Assembly (NCBI RefSeq): GCF_000213175.1
Contig: NW_009799179.1
Span: forward strand, 755,713 to 819,712
Reading direction: 5' to 3'
DNA from: Neurospora tetrasperma FGSC 2508
Taxonomy: Eukaryota; Ascomycota; Sordariomycetes; Sordariales; Sordariaceae
DNA: 64,000 nt
A program made the position numbers and the translations under genes. Positions 10,563-22,394 of this stretch are shown here, piece after piece. Every line of letters begins with the position of its first letter. Positions within the stretch are counted from its first letter, which is position 1. The notes below the pieces were generated by a model. The model searched no databases, was not told where the DNA came from, and saw nothing but the letters and a program-made list of their open reading frames with translations.

Positions 10563-11771
10563 TTAGAGATCCTCCTCCACGCCATAACCTTCATTCTTTC
10601 CATCCTGAACAACCACCCACCCCTTTTCCTTCTCAGCTTGCTGCTGCTGCTGCTGCTGCTGTTTCTCGCCCTCATCCTCGCCATCACTGTCACTTCCCTC
10701 ATCACCGCCATCCTCAGGCTTCTCATGCTTCGGAGGAGGATGATGAGGTCTACCGTGATGCCCCTCCCACTCCCCCGGCAACCTGATCCCTTCCCACTCC
10801 TCCTTTGTCACCCTCTTCCACTCATCAACAGGGATCCAGCCAATATAAGCGCGATCGCCGAACCCGCCAATCCAGTACACGTGCGTCACCACCAGCCGGA
10901 CAAAGTGCGACTCGTGGATCCGGTTGCCCGGGAGCCACCACTTGGCGTCCGGGTGGACCTTGGTGAAGCACGAGGCGAGTTGCGCGCCGATGGAACCTTC
11001 CTGGCTGCGGTCGTCGCCGCCTTCGATCTTTTCAACGTAGCCTAGGAGGGAGAAGCGTGGGAGGGCAGCGGGGGAGAAAGGGCGGCGGCGGCGAGGAGGA
11101 GGAGGGGGAGGGGGAGGGTGGTGAGGGCGCTTCTTCTTGTGGTCTTTGTGCTTTTTGTCTTTGTGGTGCTTTTCATCTTTAGGGTCTTTGTGATCTTTAT
11201 GTTTTTTGTGGTCGTGGTCCTCATCATGGTCATCATCACCATGGTGAGGAGGCTTCTTGGGCCCATGTGGAGGAGGGCCATGAGGAGGCTTCTTGGGCCC
11301 ATGTGGAGGAGGGCCATGAGGAGGCCAACGATGATGAGGAGGAGGAGGGGGAGGAGGGGTCCACTGCACTGCCAACGAAACATTGCTACCGGCGGCAATG
11401 TTCTTGAACGAGGTCTCGATGCTGATGGCTAGTAGCGTCGGGTTGCCGACGTCGTTGGTTGCATACTCGCAGTCGGAAATGTACTCCATCAAACCGTGGG
11501 GCATGCCGGCCACCTCGGCGGGTCGGTTCTCCTGCAGCTTTGGGTTTCTCTTTTCTTCTTCGGTCATGATGGAAGATGAGTTGGCGGCCGGGAAGATGGT
11601 GGCCAGAGTGCCGAGGGGAGTGAGCGCGAGGATGCGCCGCGCCATGACGGCAGACTCGTACGAGGTTGGAATCCGCGGCCTGGACGGCTGCGATGGCTTG
11701 GACTCATGTTCACCCGGCACGGCGACGGCGGCCGCGGCGGTGAAGAGTGCGCTCAAGGCGATGGGCTTCAT
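10563..11771 (-). CDS. secreted CREG-like (FMN split-barrel) protein with long Pro/His/Lys insert
   Basis: Single exon, 402 residues. A signal peptide is evident (MKPIALSALFTAAAAVAVPG). Residues about 40-145 (SAVMARRILALTPLGTLATI, then SDCEYATNDVGNPTLLAISIETS) and about 240-330 (RFSLLGYVEKIEG, GAQLASCFTKVHPDAKWW, VRLVVTHVYWIGGFGDRAYIGWI) match the order of strands in CREG/pyridoxamine-5'-phosphate-oxidase-like secreted proteins. Many such proteins have lost catalytic activity, so no reaction is claimed. Between the two halves is a low-complexity insert of about 100 residues rich in Pro, His, Lys and Asp, including two perfect copies of GPPPHGPKKPPH. The C-terminus is acidic with a Gln run. 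A TATA-like box lies 80 nt upstream of the start. Confidence 0.68.
   Translation of the reverse strand: MKPIALSALFTAAAAVAVPGEHESKPSQPSRPRIPTSYESAVMARRILALTPLGTLATIFPAANSSSIMTEEEKRNPKLQENRPAEVAGMPHGLMEYISDCEYATNDVGNPTLLAISIETSFKNIAAGSNVSLAVQWTPPPPPPPHHRWPPHGPPPHGPKKPPHGPPPHGPKKPPHHGDDDHDEDHDHKKHKDHKDPKDEKHHKDKKHKDHKKKRPHHPPPPPPPPRRRRPFSPAALPRFSLLGYVEKIEGGDDRSQEGSIGAQLASCFTKVHPDAKWWLPGNRIHESHFVRLVVTHVYWIGGFGDRAYIGWIPVDEWKRVTKEEWEGIRLPGEWEGHHGRPHHPPPKHEKPEDGGDEGSDSDGEDEGEKQQQQQQQQAEKEKGWVVVQDGKNEGYGVEEDL
11245..11316. repeat. perfect tandem duplication, 2 x 36 bp
   Basis: Positions 11245-11280 and 11281-11316 are identical 36-mers, and a third copy starts but breaks off by about 11326. The unit is a whole number of codons and lies inside the low-complexity insert of the CREG-like gene, so each copy adds 12 residues in frame. 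Perfect identity suggests a recent duplication. Confidence 0.95.
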
Positions 11772-12792
11772 GATGGGTGACGCTGGTGGTGGTGGCTGCC
11801 GAACAAGGGGCGCCGATGATAGCTCGAGGTTTCACAGTGTAAGTCCCGACTTTATATGGATCGGTGATGTGAAGCACTAATACCCGGAAGGATATAGGTC
11901 CAGATGGGAGGAGTGTGAAGAAAGAACCAATTTTACTCTAGAGGTATAAGTCCTGGTGTCGAACTGAAATATCAAGAGAGGAGGTCAACAAACGGGAGAA
12001 GCTCCAGTCCGATAGACTTCGGGGGCCTGGATTGGGGGGGCGACCTCGAAGGGCCCTGGGCCGTTAGTTGCGGGCCGCGTCTTCATTCCCCGCTTATTAA
12101 GTGCTCTGTGATGTGACTGGTCAGGTCTGAGCATGGTGGCCGGTGTAAGTGAGGTGGGAGTCGTCAGCACTTCAAACTTCAAAGGCCCTGCCAGGTCACT
12201 GTGAGGAATCAAAGAAGTGTTGCCCGTGCCGTTGTTGCCGTACAACACACTCCCTCTAGAGGTCGATGTGTGTACACATGACTGGCGATAATCCGGATGC
12301 CAGAGTTCGCTGTTTATCGTGCCGACGAAGGGATGCTGAAAGGATGTTTGAACTGTGACAATTTGCATACGACACTCACTCACGATTACGAACACCACTC
12401 ATGATAGGGCTGTCGGCGTTCTGCAGCCAGGAAATTGGGCCCACATTTCTCCCAAGAGGACGCGCAATCATGTGCTTGCTTCCCTTCAGATGATAACGAA
12501 AACGATAAGAGTCCGCCAACTGCCAAGACGCCAAGAAATGGCCCGCCACAGCAAACCTACGCCTTCGCCACCTCACGTGAGCCACGAAAAATCGCTGTGC
12601 CGGAGAGGAGGCGAGAGCGCACGGTTTGAGCCCCAATGACGAGCCCCGCAGCTCCCACAATTAATCGCTAAATCCAGTCCGCCCAGGTCAGTATTCCTGC
12701 CAGTCTCGATTTTTGCTCCCCTTTTGACGGCAAGAGGCCTTACCACTTCGACAACCACAGCAGTCTTCTCGCGCCCACCGCAATAACCGAAA
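11772..12792. other. intergenic region (shared promoter side of CREG-like gene and eS30)
   Basis: About 1 kb between the divergent starts of the CREG-like gene (-) and eS30 (+). Apart from the TATA-like box at 11851 no gene or repeat is recognisable. The small open frames here overlap in several frames and have no motifs. Confidence 0.6.
11851..11858 (-). promoter_or_regulatory. TATA-like box of the CREG-like gene
   Basis: The minus strand reads CATATAAA about 80 nt upstream of the ATG at 11771, a common position for a fungal TATA element. Function is inferred from sequence and spacing only. Confidence 0.45.
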
Positions 12793-13411
12793 ATGGGAAA
12801 GGTTCACGGAAGGTATGTTGCTTTGCTAGCCAGGCTTCATGCCGGTTTTCTTGTTGATGTGATGATGACGATGATGAATGATGAACAGCGATGCTAACGA
12901 TGATTGAACAGTTTGGCCCGTGCCGGTATGTTGCTCTTCCCGTGATGTTCATGTTGTCCCATCACCATCATCACCGCCATCACAACCCCGCAGATTGTCA
13001 TCGACGATGAAGACGACAATATCGAAAAGCACGAGATGATGGGTTTCGAATGATACGACCCCTGCCCACACCCAAACACCGAAGACAAAAAACCGATCTT
13101 GACAACCGATGAGAACACCAAATCTGACGAATCCGCAATACAGGCAAGGTCAAGTCTCAGACCCCTAAGGTCGAGAAGCAGGAGAAGAAGAAGACTCCTA
13201 AGGGCCGCGCCAAGAAGAGACTCACTTACACTCGCCGTTTCGTCAACGTCACCATGACTGGCGGCAAGCGCAAGGTCAGTTCCAATCGGCAGAGCAGTCT
13301 AGCCTGACAGATCTCGGGACCGCGAGAATCTCGAAAGCGGACATACAATCAGCGAACGGAACAAAACTGACATGATGGGCAAAACAGATGAACCCCAACC
13401 CCGGCTCTTAA
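12793..13411 (+). CDS. RPS30: 40S ribosomal protein eS30
   Basis: Four exons: 12793-12812, 12912-12925, 13144-13274 and 13388-13411, giving 62 residues (MGKVHGSLARAGKV ... GGKRKMNPNPGS). This matches the length and sequence of the fungal small-subunit protein eS30 closely: KVHGSLARAGKV, the basic middle, YTRRFVNV and the C-terminal GGKRK. As usual in fungi it starts directly with Met and is not fused to a ubiquitin-like domain as in animals. Introns are 99, 218 and 113 nt with GTATG/GTCAG donors, GCTAAC and CTGAC branch sites and CAG acceptors; the second exon is only 14 nt. The gene is convergent with the CoA-pathway ligase at 14447. It acts in the cytosolic small ribosomal subunit near the decoding centre (family knowledge). 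Confidence 0.96.
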
Positions 13412-14446
13412 ATTACCCCAACCCGCAAACCATGAAGCTTCCGTCGCGATGACAACTTTCTTCTCTCCGGCGACAAAGTTAGCGAGCTAAAAGAATCCCA
13501 TCAAACCCTTTTCTTTCCCCGCGTCACCACGATGAACGAACTTTTGACGATGACGAACCAACAACAAGACAACGCCGGAATGGACTGTACTGTGTGCTTT
13601 TATCTTCTTCTTGGGATCCCTGGAAACAGGGCGATCTCAGGATTAAGGTTCGGGGAATAAGGGCGAAAAAAAAAGCAAGCAAACTTTTTTCAGGGCGTCT
13701 GTGATTGGGATGGGATGCTGTGTTTCTGGGTGTGGTATGGGTGGACTTGAGTCTACGGACGAAAGTCTACTTGAAGGCCAACAATGTCTGAGAAAACGTA
13801 AAACAGAAATGCGATTTTCCAGGCAACACATGATTCTCGGTTCTTCGTGATTCTTTGAATGGGGATGTCACAGATAAGCATGTACGGCCGTTGTTTTCGT
13901 TCCATCATCTCTGTAACATACAGGTATGCGTAACTCACGTTGGCCTTTTCAATTCGCCCATCAAAGATGAAAGAAGATTAAAAAGACAACAAGGTTCTCA
14001 TTCACTGCAAATACCTTCTCCGGATCTACCAAACCCCGGACGACCATGACGTAGCTTTTGTACCCAAACATATTGATCAAAGAGAAAACAGCCCACGCGA
14101 TTCTCGACTAAGTGTCGTTTCGCTATAATATGCACACATAGATGCCAAAACTTCGAAATACCAATACTGTCATTGCGATGCTGACTGAATCTCCCCTTCA
14201 ATCTACTGCATTTCCCTTTCCACGATTTTTAGGTAACCGCATTTTCGATATATGACTAACTGACTGTATGCGTATATCATACCGCTCTCTGCTTTCCATC
14301 CGAGGTATGTTCCTGCCCATTCCCCCCCCGTGACATTGTATCATACTACGACTATACCACGACTGTACTACAAACATACCACTTTCATCCATCACTCACC
14401 CTCTTCACTCACTCTCTTCACTCACTCCCTCAAACACCCCCCGCCT
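13412..14446. other. intergenic region between convergent genes
   Basis: About 1 kb holding the 3'UTRs of eS30 (+) and the ligase (-). CT/CA-rich simple sequence (CACTC repeats) is present near 14389-14437. No gene recognised. Confidence 0.6.
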
Positions 14447-16210
14447 TCAAGCACCAGGCGTACCACTCCTCCCCCTCCTCTCGCGCTCAAACGTATCAAT
14501 ATACTCACTATGCAACTCCTTGACGGCCGGGATGATCAAGCTCTCAATCTCGATTTCCGGTTCGCCTTCGGGGAGAGACTTGGGGTCTAGCGGTTCGTCC
14601 TTGTCTGTTGTTGTTGTTGTTGTTGTTGTTGCTGCTGGGTTGCCGGAAGAAGTAGAAGAAGAGCCGACACGACGGTGCATGGGGACGCGGATCCACCGGT
14701 CTTTGCGGTTGGGTGCTACAAAGACTACTTCCCATTTGCGGGTGGAGCTGTTGGTTTCCGGGTTGGTTAGTTAGTTGGTATGGGTAGGAGGGAGGAGGGA
14801 GGAACGTGAACGATGTTAAGAAGGGGGGTGAGGGAGTACAAGGGGATGAATGGGAAGGGGAGAACATAAGGCAAAGGAATGAGAAGAGAATTAGAAAAAA
14901 CATACAGCAAATTCCCAATAACCAAATGATGCTGATACCGGTTCAGCGAGTACTTGGCCTTCAGCGTCAAGATGCTCGGATCCGTCTCCAGCTTGAACGA
15001 GACAATCATTCCCTCAGGCGACCATCCCTCCACCAAGTTCTTGAGGAACTTGGGCACGGGGTCAAGATCGACCACCAACCGCTTACTCCTAGGCACGGTG
15101 GGGGAAGAATCAAAGTTGTCAAAGGTCTCTTCATCCACCACTCCCGTCCCTCCCGATCCATTCCTAGATCCAACAGAGCCAGGAGGGGCAGGCGTAGCTC
15201 TGGCACTAGGGTTCGCACTGGGCGCAGCAGATGTGGCAGTAGAAGATGACAATTTCTTCTTCAAATCCGCCGCGTCCGTGCTCTGGATCTTGTGCTCCGA
15301 CATGCGGTCCGGCGGCACGAAAAAGTCGCTGACGGCGGCCGCGAGATACAAGAGAGCGTTGGGGCCGAGCGGCTTCATCAGCTGGGCGATGGACCTCAGC
15401 TCGTGCAGGTAGTCCGAGATGCTGAGGAAGGGGATGGCCAGCAGCATGTTGTTATCGCGGGCGTCATGATACTTGCGCAGGACTTGGAGCATTTTGCTGG
15501 CGTCCTTGTCGCGGGCAACGACAGAGCCGTCGGGCCCTTCCCGAAGGAAATCGAGGAAGCAATCTTTTGCATGCGAGTAGTGGCGCGAGAAGGGCAGGAG
15601 GGAGAATTGTCGGTGGAGGAAGAGGACGGCGTAGCCGGCTTCGAGGAAGTACTCGGCGGATGTCTTGGGATTGGCTGGTTAGACAGATCCTGTACGAAGG
15701 GGCACTTTGATGGTGATGCCCCTGACATATAAGCAAGCAAGCAAAGAGGGAAAACTTACAGCTCCGCGAGTGCCAGCCGAAAAGTTGTCAATGAAGCGCA
15801 CAGTCTGCTTTTCTGTAATACGTTAGTAACCTTACTCAGTCATCCATTTCCCTCTCGTCACTGTTGAGCCATGTCCTATATTCACTGCCTCACTTTTCTT
15901 CCATCCCAACTTCACCTCTTTCTCTCACTCCCCTTTTCCCCAGTTTCTCTTCTCCATTTACGCCCCTGGCAACCCCCAATGAACGAAAGGAACAAGGAAA
16001 AGAGAAAAACTCACCAAGCGGCACAGTAGTTCCACCACTGGTAATCAGCACCAACCTCCTCCCCTCTTTGGCATGGAAATCGATAAAGTCTTTGGCCTGC
16101 TTCACGTGCTTCTCATGGTCCTTCGGCGGCGGGTTGGCAGAGAAGTAGTGGTCCTCGGCCAGAGTGGCCAGGTTGGGTGGTGGGGTCTCGCCGGGGATTT
16201 GGGACATCAT
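14447..16210 (-). CDS. CAB2: phosphopantothenate-cysteine ligase (CoA biosynthesis)
   Basis: Four exons on the minus strand: 16015-16210, 15760-15812, 14906-15663 and 14447-14747 (435 residues; phases agree at all three introns of 202, 96 and 158 nt). The enzyme joins cysteine to 4'-phosphopantothenate, the second step of CoA synthesis, in the cytosol. Hallmarks seen: VLITSGGTTVPLE, VRFIDNFSAGTRGATSAEYF across the first two splice joins, LYLAAAVSDFFVP followed by EHKIQS, and VSFKLETDP...LNRYQHHLVIGN. These match the eukaryotic PPCS/Cab2 pattern. A Ser/Pro/Gly-rich insert of about 75 residues separates EHKIQS from the SFKLETDP part, and a poly-Thr run near the C-terminus is coded by 14606-14631. 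Two adjacent ATGs begin the frame (16210 and 16207). Confidence 0.92.
14606..14631. repeat. TTG trinucleotide run coding poly-Thr
   Basis: A pure TTG/TGT run inside the last exon of the ligase; it reads as ACA threonine codons on the minus strand. It lies between the conserved core and the C-terminal tail, so length change is probably tolerated. Confidence 0.9.
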
Positions 16211-18022
16211 TTTGTCGGTGTTTTCGTTTGAAGTTTCTGGTCGTGGTGATGGTGATGAGAAGATGATGTCCTGGTTTTAGTTTTGACGCTCTTCTGGTTG
16301 GTTTGCGTGATCACGTTGATGGTGGCTGTGTAGTTTGAGCGTGATGATTAAGATGAAGTCTAGCCCTCGAGAAGAACGGCGAGAGACTGGCCTGCTGTGG
16401 CACGTTAGCTAGCTGACTTCAATATCTTCAAAGGAAGGTGGAAGTGAAGTGAAGCCCAAAAGGTTGATGATGCGCAGATGAGAACTGATTCAGTCCGTAG
16501 TTTCCATCGCCATTTATGCCAAGACCCGTGAGTGGAAATGTAAAAACGTAACCTCGACATGGTCCCCTATTCCTTCCTTCTCCATGATTCCATTGCGATA
16601 CGTTCGTGAATACTCTACGCCATAAAACGCATGACCGTACATGTACCCGTATTCGGCTTGACCCGGATCGGGAGCGCCCGAGAGCATCAGTGATGATCAA
16701 TGGGGACCCTCATAGAGCCATCTTGTTTGGTGTTGGGTTTGGGCGGAGGAAGGATAGGTAAAGCCACTTGACTCGACTCAGTTGCCACTTATAATGGCTT
16801 TGAAGGCTTGCATAGGGGTTTGTAGAGGGTCTGTATATGAGACTCCATTGATGTAGAAACTGGATGGCTGATGTTGATGGACTGACTGACCTGGGTGATT
16901 GATGGTAAAGATGAGAAGTACTAGACACAATCCGCTTGGTAATCCGTTGCGAAGCCCAGTTTATATACCTGTCCCCTTAATTGACCGTGTAGACCCCAGT
17001 TATTTGTGATTATTGATCGTCTTGCTGAGCCTCTGCAGTGATGACCTGGAAGGAATCGGCAAGGGTATACAAAGTTTGATCGAGAACGGCGAGGCAGAGG
17101 CGCGGCGAATTGGTTATGTTCGCCCTTCAGCTTCGCTCCGTTCAGGTCGTTATAAGATTCAATTCGGCAATGTTGCGTCACCTCACGTTCTGGGGAGTTG
17201 CCGGTGAGCTTTATATGTAAAGCTGTGGAAGTAGAGTAGTGCCCTGTGATGTCGTGTGGGTGGTGTGAGGTACCGGGGTTCAATCGACGTCGTTGAGATC
17301 CCGGCGTGGCGGGGCACTTTCTATGGGTTTGGTGGGATATTGCGGGGAAGCTCCCCCAAATTGTCGGCGCCCCCCTTGGAGCATTCTAGCGGATTTACGG
17401 AGCATCTCAGGCTCAACGATCTGGCACCGGCGACCGGACCACTACGGATGAACGGGAGTGAATTCGACCATTCTAGCCATTTGCCTCTGGATCGACGTTG
17501 GGTTGCACGGGGGTGACAACAGACGATGTTTTCCCAGTGTGTTTGATATTTGTCTATATGGAGTTTCACTATCATCACGATCACGGACCTAAACTAGGGC
17601 AACGGGTGACTTGAATAATGATATTGAACCTGCCTCGAGCCTGCCTATCCTAACAAAAAGCGTTCCTGGGTGTCTCCTCCAGGGCACCGATCTATAACGC
17701 TTCTCTAAACCTCTACCTAGTAACAATGATGAGTTGAGATAAACTGTACTACTTAGTACATGGAGAGATCAAAAAGAAGACAGCGGGTTAACAACCCTAC
17801 AACCACCTTACAATAGACAAGCACAACAAAACAAACAAGGCAAAGGACCCCCCTTTTTTTTTTTAAATGTCTCAACGCCGTCCGTCTAAGATGCATTTTG
17901 CCGCCATCATTTCTCTTTCAAAACAACATGAAAAAGGGGGACTCCCTTCATTCTCCTGAAACGCCAAACGCTCTCTGTCCATCACGCAACCCAGTCTGTT
18001 CCTTTTCTTTTATCTCAAGGCA
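16211..18022. other. intergenic region
   Basis: About 1.8 kb between the start of the ligase (-) and the end of MRS2 (-). The part just above 16210 (GAT/GTG-rich) should be the ligase leader and promoter, and the part just below 18023 the MRS2 3'UTR, with a T-rich run near 17853-17864. No gene recognised. Confidence 0.55.
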
Positions 18023-19792
18023 TTAAAACCACTTCTTGCTGGTGGATCTCTTTTGCTGCGCACTCTTCATCGAGTTGATCCTCCTCAACCTCTCACGGTT
18101 GCTGGGATCAAGCAGGACGTCGGTGCTCTCGTCACGGAACCAGTGGTTGGGGGCGTTGCGGTTGTGCAAGTCGCCCATCTTGACACGCTGCACCTTGCGG
18201 AGCTTGACAAGGCCGTACCAACAGACAATCAACGAGGCGACCGTCGAGACCGAGGTGACCATAGCAAATCCCCAGTTGGTTTCCTCTATGAAATTCTCCA
18301 GGTTCATCCCGTACCAAGACGCCAAGAAGGTGCCCATTGCGAGGCCGAGAGTGCCCACGCTGAACTTGAGATCGAGCAACATGAGCGAGTTACGGTTGGC
18401 GTCAAGAATGGCGCGGATACTGTGATAAGTGGTTAGCTGTGTGTTTTTCCTCAATTCCAAAAATGGTGTAAAAAACTCACATTTCCTCCGTGTTCCTGAT
18501 GCTCGAGACAAGGTTACTCGCTTCCTCCACAACTTCGTCGCAAATCTTGTTGTAAGACTCCAACAAAAGCTCGATTTCAGTGTGGTCATCCTCGCCTCTG
18601 TAGAGATCATGCGTCTTCTCAGTCAAATACATGGACGCAAGATCATCGTCGGCCTCAAGCAGCTCCTCGATGGCATCACGCACGAGCTTGGCCTTTTGCT
18701 CGAAAGTGCTAACCCTCTTGGACAAGACGAGCAACACCCTCAGCTTCTCGCGGTCGATATCGTCTTCGAGCTCGCTGAGAATGCGAATCACAGGGTCGCG
18801 GACGGCTTCGAAGTCAGCCTCCAGCTCGGAAGTGACCGACATTAGCACGGCTTCGAGAGCGCGGAATTCGTAGGGCAGACTGTTGGCTCCGGACGACTGC
18901 TTCTGCTGCAGTTTGCCTTGTAGATCGTACATGAAGGCTGACTGGGGGTATGAACTCTTGGAGCCGTAGACGTCGAACAGAAGGACGCAATCGTGTTTGA
19001 TCAAGACCTTCAAGTGTAACAGGTTGAGCAGAATCGCCGAGGGACGGATGAGGATATGGGGAAGGTTGGACGAATCAATCTTGCGAAGATCGCGAGGCAA
19101 AAGACCGTACTGTTGTATTTCGACTGGTCAGCAATGTTATCACAGCATCTCTTCATCTGTGTCAGATCACGTACCTTTGCAATAAGCTCACTCTTTTTGA
19201 GCTCACCGTCCACCATAACAACATTGCCGTTCTCGTCCACTTCGGTACACCTCAGTCTGGGATCCATTGCAGCCTTTGCGGTCAAAGCCCTGCGCTGGAA
19301 AATAGAACCAGACTCTTCCTCGAGTGCTACTCTTATGTCGTCATCGTTCAGCCGGGTGTCTGGTGGTCCCTTCTTTTCGCCATTGCCGAACAGCCACTCT
19401 CTGAGTTTGGGCCTCTTGGAATCACAGTCAGAGGACTGGTTTGACGAGAACCGCAACGAGCCAGCCGGCGGTGGGAGTGCGAGGAGGGACTTTGTGGTGC
19501 GCTGTTTTCGAAGCGACTTGGGGAGAATGGCCTCGAGGTCGACAAGACCGGCGCGCAACTGGGTGCGCTTGGGCGGGGTTGCTGTACTCAGCGATCTCGT
19601 TGTCGTCGAGGAAGAAGGCTGTCTTGGTGGTCTGGTTGAACCGCCTGCGGTACAGACATGGCGACACTGGAGAGCTGGATGGCGCTCAGCAGCAGCGCGA
19701 CATGTTGGCGCAAACGAGAGCCCTTCGGACTGGGCGCGAAGATACCGAAGGAGACTCCGTGATGGCGCTGCTGGTCTCAATGCCGGCGGCAT
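18023..19792 (-). CDS. MRS2: mitochondrial inner-membrane Mg2+ channel, CorA/MRS2 family
   Basis: Three exons: 19175-19792, 18481-19109 and 18023-18419, giving 547 residues; introns are 65 and 61 nt. The N-terminal ~110 residues are rich in Arg, Ser, Ala and Pro, as expected for a mitochondrial presequence. The matrix domain follows (LPRDLRKIDSS, HLKVLIKHDCVLLFDVYG, LPYEFRALEAVL, long helices). Near the C-terminus are two membrane helices with the selectivity motif YGMNLENF (GMN at 453-455), the signature of CorA/Mrs2/Alr1 Mg2+ channels. The loop after GMN is acidic (EE). MRS2 forms pentamers that bring Mg2+ into the matrix, needed for group II intron splicing in yeast (family knowledge). It is divergent from the F-box-like gene at 20582. 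MRS2 and its LPE10 paralogue cannot be fully separated by eye. Confidence 0.93.
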
Positions 19793-20581
19793 TGCAGCAA
19801 AAAATGGTCGTCCGTGGACTGACTGACGATACTTGCTCTCAGTATTCTCCTCTCGGTCGCAAAAAGTGGAAGAAGAAAGGCGCGCAAATCAAACAGAGAG
19901 AGTGATTCGCGGTGTTTGTAAGGCCTTCCTGCCTTTCCAAAAAGATGGCCGCAACGCACCTCGCTAAATCCCAGTTCGATGTTGTGCCTGCAGAAAAGTT
20001 AAAGCTTTCGACGGATGGAACCACGCCGCGCGGTGGTGCTAATAAACAGCATTGGCGGGAAAAGTTCGCTGTGGGAGGGGTTCTCCAAGTGCTGGTGGGA
20101 GTGAATGCATCAAAAGTGGAATTCGCCCATGCATGCGGGCAACTCCATTCGACATGGAAGTCGCTGCGTTTCCCCAATCACCGTGTTCCAGTTGATAAGA
20201 AAATTGTTAGTGCATCCAACGCCTGGACAACTTCATCGGAATGACATCTTTCTTTGGTGTTGACCACTTTTGACAGTTCCAAGTGACCTCAGAAGAGTGC
20301 GAGATATGCATCCTTCTCCAAATACGTCTTAATTGGCTGGGTGAGAGATGTTTCCAAACAGATCTCTCCATTGAACAACATCCACTGTTGACCGTTACCA
20401 AAATTTCCACAGCAGTTCAACCTTGCACTCTCGAGTCCTTTCTCCATAAATCCAATTTAGGCCCTCATCCTCTCTTCAGACGGAACCCACTTGCTCAATG
20501 TGGATTTCACGACTTACACGACGCTTCAACTTGACCACTTCAGCCGCTCCAGTCTCCTGCACTTCGGCAGAATGGTAAACA
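19793..20581. other. divergent intergenic region (MRS2 / F-box-like gene)
   Basis: About 0.8 kb between two divergent starts, so it should hold both promoters. No clear TATA box or repeat. The small open frames here have no motifs. Confidence 0.55.
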
Positions 20582-22394
20582 ATGAAGCTGACGCCCATCA
20601 AGATTAGAGGCCGCGGCCGCAAACAACCCTGGCAACCTCCAAATCCGGAGCGTTTCAGGCGCAAGTACCTGGATGGTGACGAGGACGAGTTCGACGAGGA
20701 AACTGGAGTCATTCCAAGTCAAGTCGACAAAAATGGTGTTAGACGACGACGTCGCGTCAAGACGAGAAAGCCAGCCGCTCTTATCGAGCAGCTGCCGCCT
20801 GAAATCCTTGAGCGCATCTTCTCCATGTCCGAGAACCTCAACTTTCCTAGGAGTAGTCTTCGCATTGGCTACATGCTTTCGGCCAGGACCTTCCTTATGC
20901 AGCTGATTGTCGATGCCTTCTCTCCTACGTGGGACATGTGGTTTGGCTGTCCCAGAAAGGATATCCAGTCATATAGGGGTTATGAGAAGGATGGTGAGAG
21001 AATGCCTGGCAATCCAGATTTCCAGGTCAGTTTGCCTCGTTGAAATGCCGAAATGGGTTGATGAAAAGAGTGCTATCTGAACCCTTTTCACATAAGACTG
21101 GCTACTCACTTCATATTATCGACTTCCCTCTCATAATAATACTCCTGCCATAAGGACCGTCAACTGACACCTTCACAGACCGCCATCCTCTCCTCCAAAT
21201 GGTTCTCCCTCTCTCTCATCCTCCACGCCCAACAAGTCTGGATCCGGCGTCACGGCTCTGCCTTCCGCCCCTTCATCCACACCGAGAACTGGCTCATGCT
21301 CGGCCCCACGCGCATGGAACTTGACCGTGACCTGATATCAGGTCCCCGCCCTGGTGAAATCCAAGACTACGACATGGATGATGTCCGAGATGTTTATCCT
21401 CACCATCCTCACCACCGCCTGCACTTCGACGGTGACTTCGTCGACGACTCCGGTGCCCCTTCCTCGTCCCAGTCTAACACCAAACTGGACGTGGAAACCT
21501 GCTTCGAAGCCGATTGGTCCTGGTTCACCACCATTTTGTACAAATCCGACCCCCAAGGAGTTATCTATAGCCTGGAGAATCATGCCTTGCGCACGGGGTA
21601 CTGGGATATTCACCCGGCGACCAAGATCCCTAATCATTTGCTGGCGAACCCGGTTGCGAGTTGGGATTCCGTCAAGTTGCTGTATTGGTTGGTCAGAGGT
21701 GGTGCGACGTTATCGAGCGAGCAAACCTGGGAAGTGAGTAGCGCCCAAACCTCTTCCCTTAACCCTTTTCATGAACCTTCACCTCCCCAAACTTCTTCTC
21801 TCTCCTAATCTTGACCTCCTTAACTTTCTCCTCTTCAACCTCCTCCACCTCCACATTATCCCTCAATATTTTCCCTTGATCTTTCGCTTAACTGTTTTGT
21901 CTCTTAAACTTTCCTCCCCTAAACCTCCCTGACTCCTCTCCACACCCATCTCACCCAAACCTCTTTACAAAACTAACTAACATACCAACCAGCTCACCAA
22001 ACTCGGCTACGAACGCCTAATGTCCCATCCCGACCATCCTTCTACTACCATCACATCCTCTTACACCCCCCATCATTCCACCCTCCCCACCTCTCGCCCT
22101 TACATCCCCCACGCCAACCTCCCTCCCGACGCCCGCCGCGATGATCTAGATGAGGACCAAGAGCGGGAACAAATGTCCCTCATCGCCCTTCGGCTCTTCT
22201 CCATCCTGCGCGTCTTTGGCCCCAACCACTGGCCCCATTTTCTCATGATCGAGAAGCTGGAGGAGATCAGTGTGGAGCGGCAGACGCGAACTGCCTATTC
22301 TGACTCGCAGAAGCCGGCCTGGAAGCTGTGGCTGCGCGCCCAGTCTGTTTTGCGGCATTGGATGCAGCAGAGGGGAGAGGAGCATGAGGACTGA
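20582..22394 (+). CDS. F-box-like protein of unknown substrate
   Basis: Three exons: 20582-21025, 21179-21733 and 21993-22394, all joined in phase 0, giving 466 residues. The introns are 153 and 259 nt with CAG acceptors; the second is very pyrimidine-rich and has ACTAAC before its acceptor. The N-terminus is basic. Residues about 62-110 (ALIEQLPPEILERIFSMSEN, then LMLSARTF-like helices seen as GYMLSARTFLMQLIVDAF) fit the F-box pattern LPxEILxxIF, often found in Sordariomycete proteins with no other known domain. F-box proteins usually link a target to an SCF ubiquitin ligase; that role is inferred. The rest has conserved-looking Trp-rich segments but no domain I recognise. It is convergent with the helicase gene. 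Confidence 0.72.

Noticed and set aside
12813-13143. Possible box C/D snoRNA in eS30 introns
   Set aside because: Several TGATGA-like strings are present because of GAT repeats, but no matching D box or terminal stem was found.
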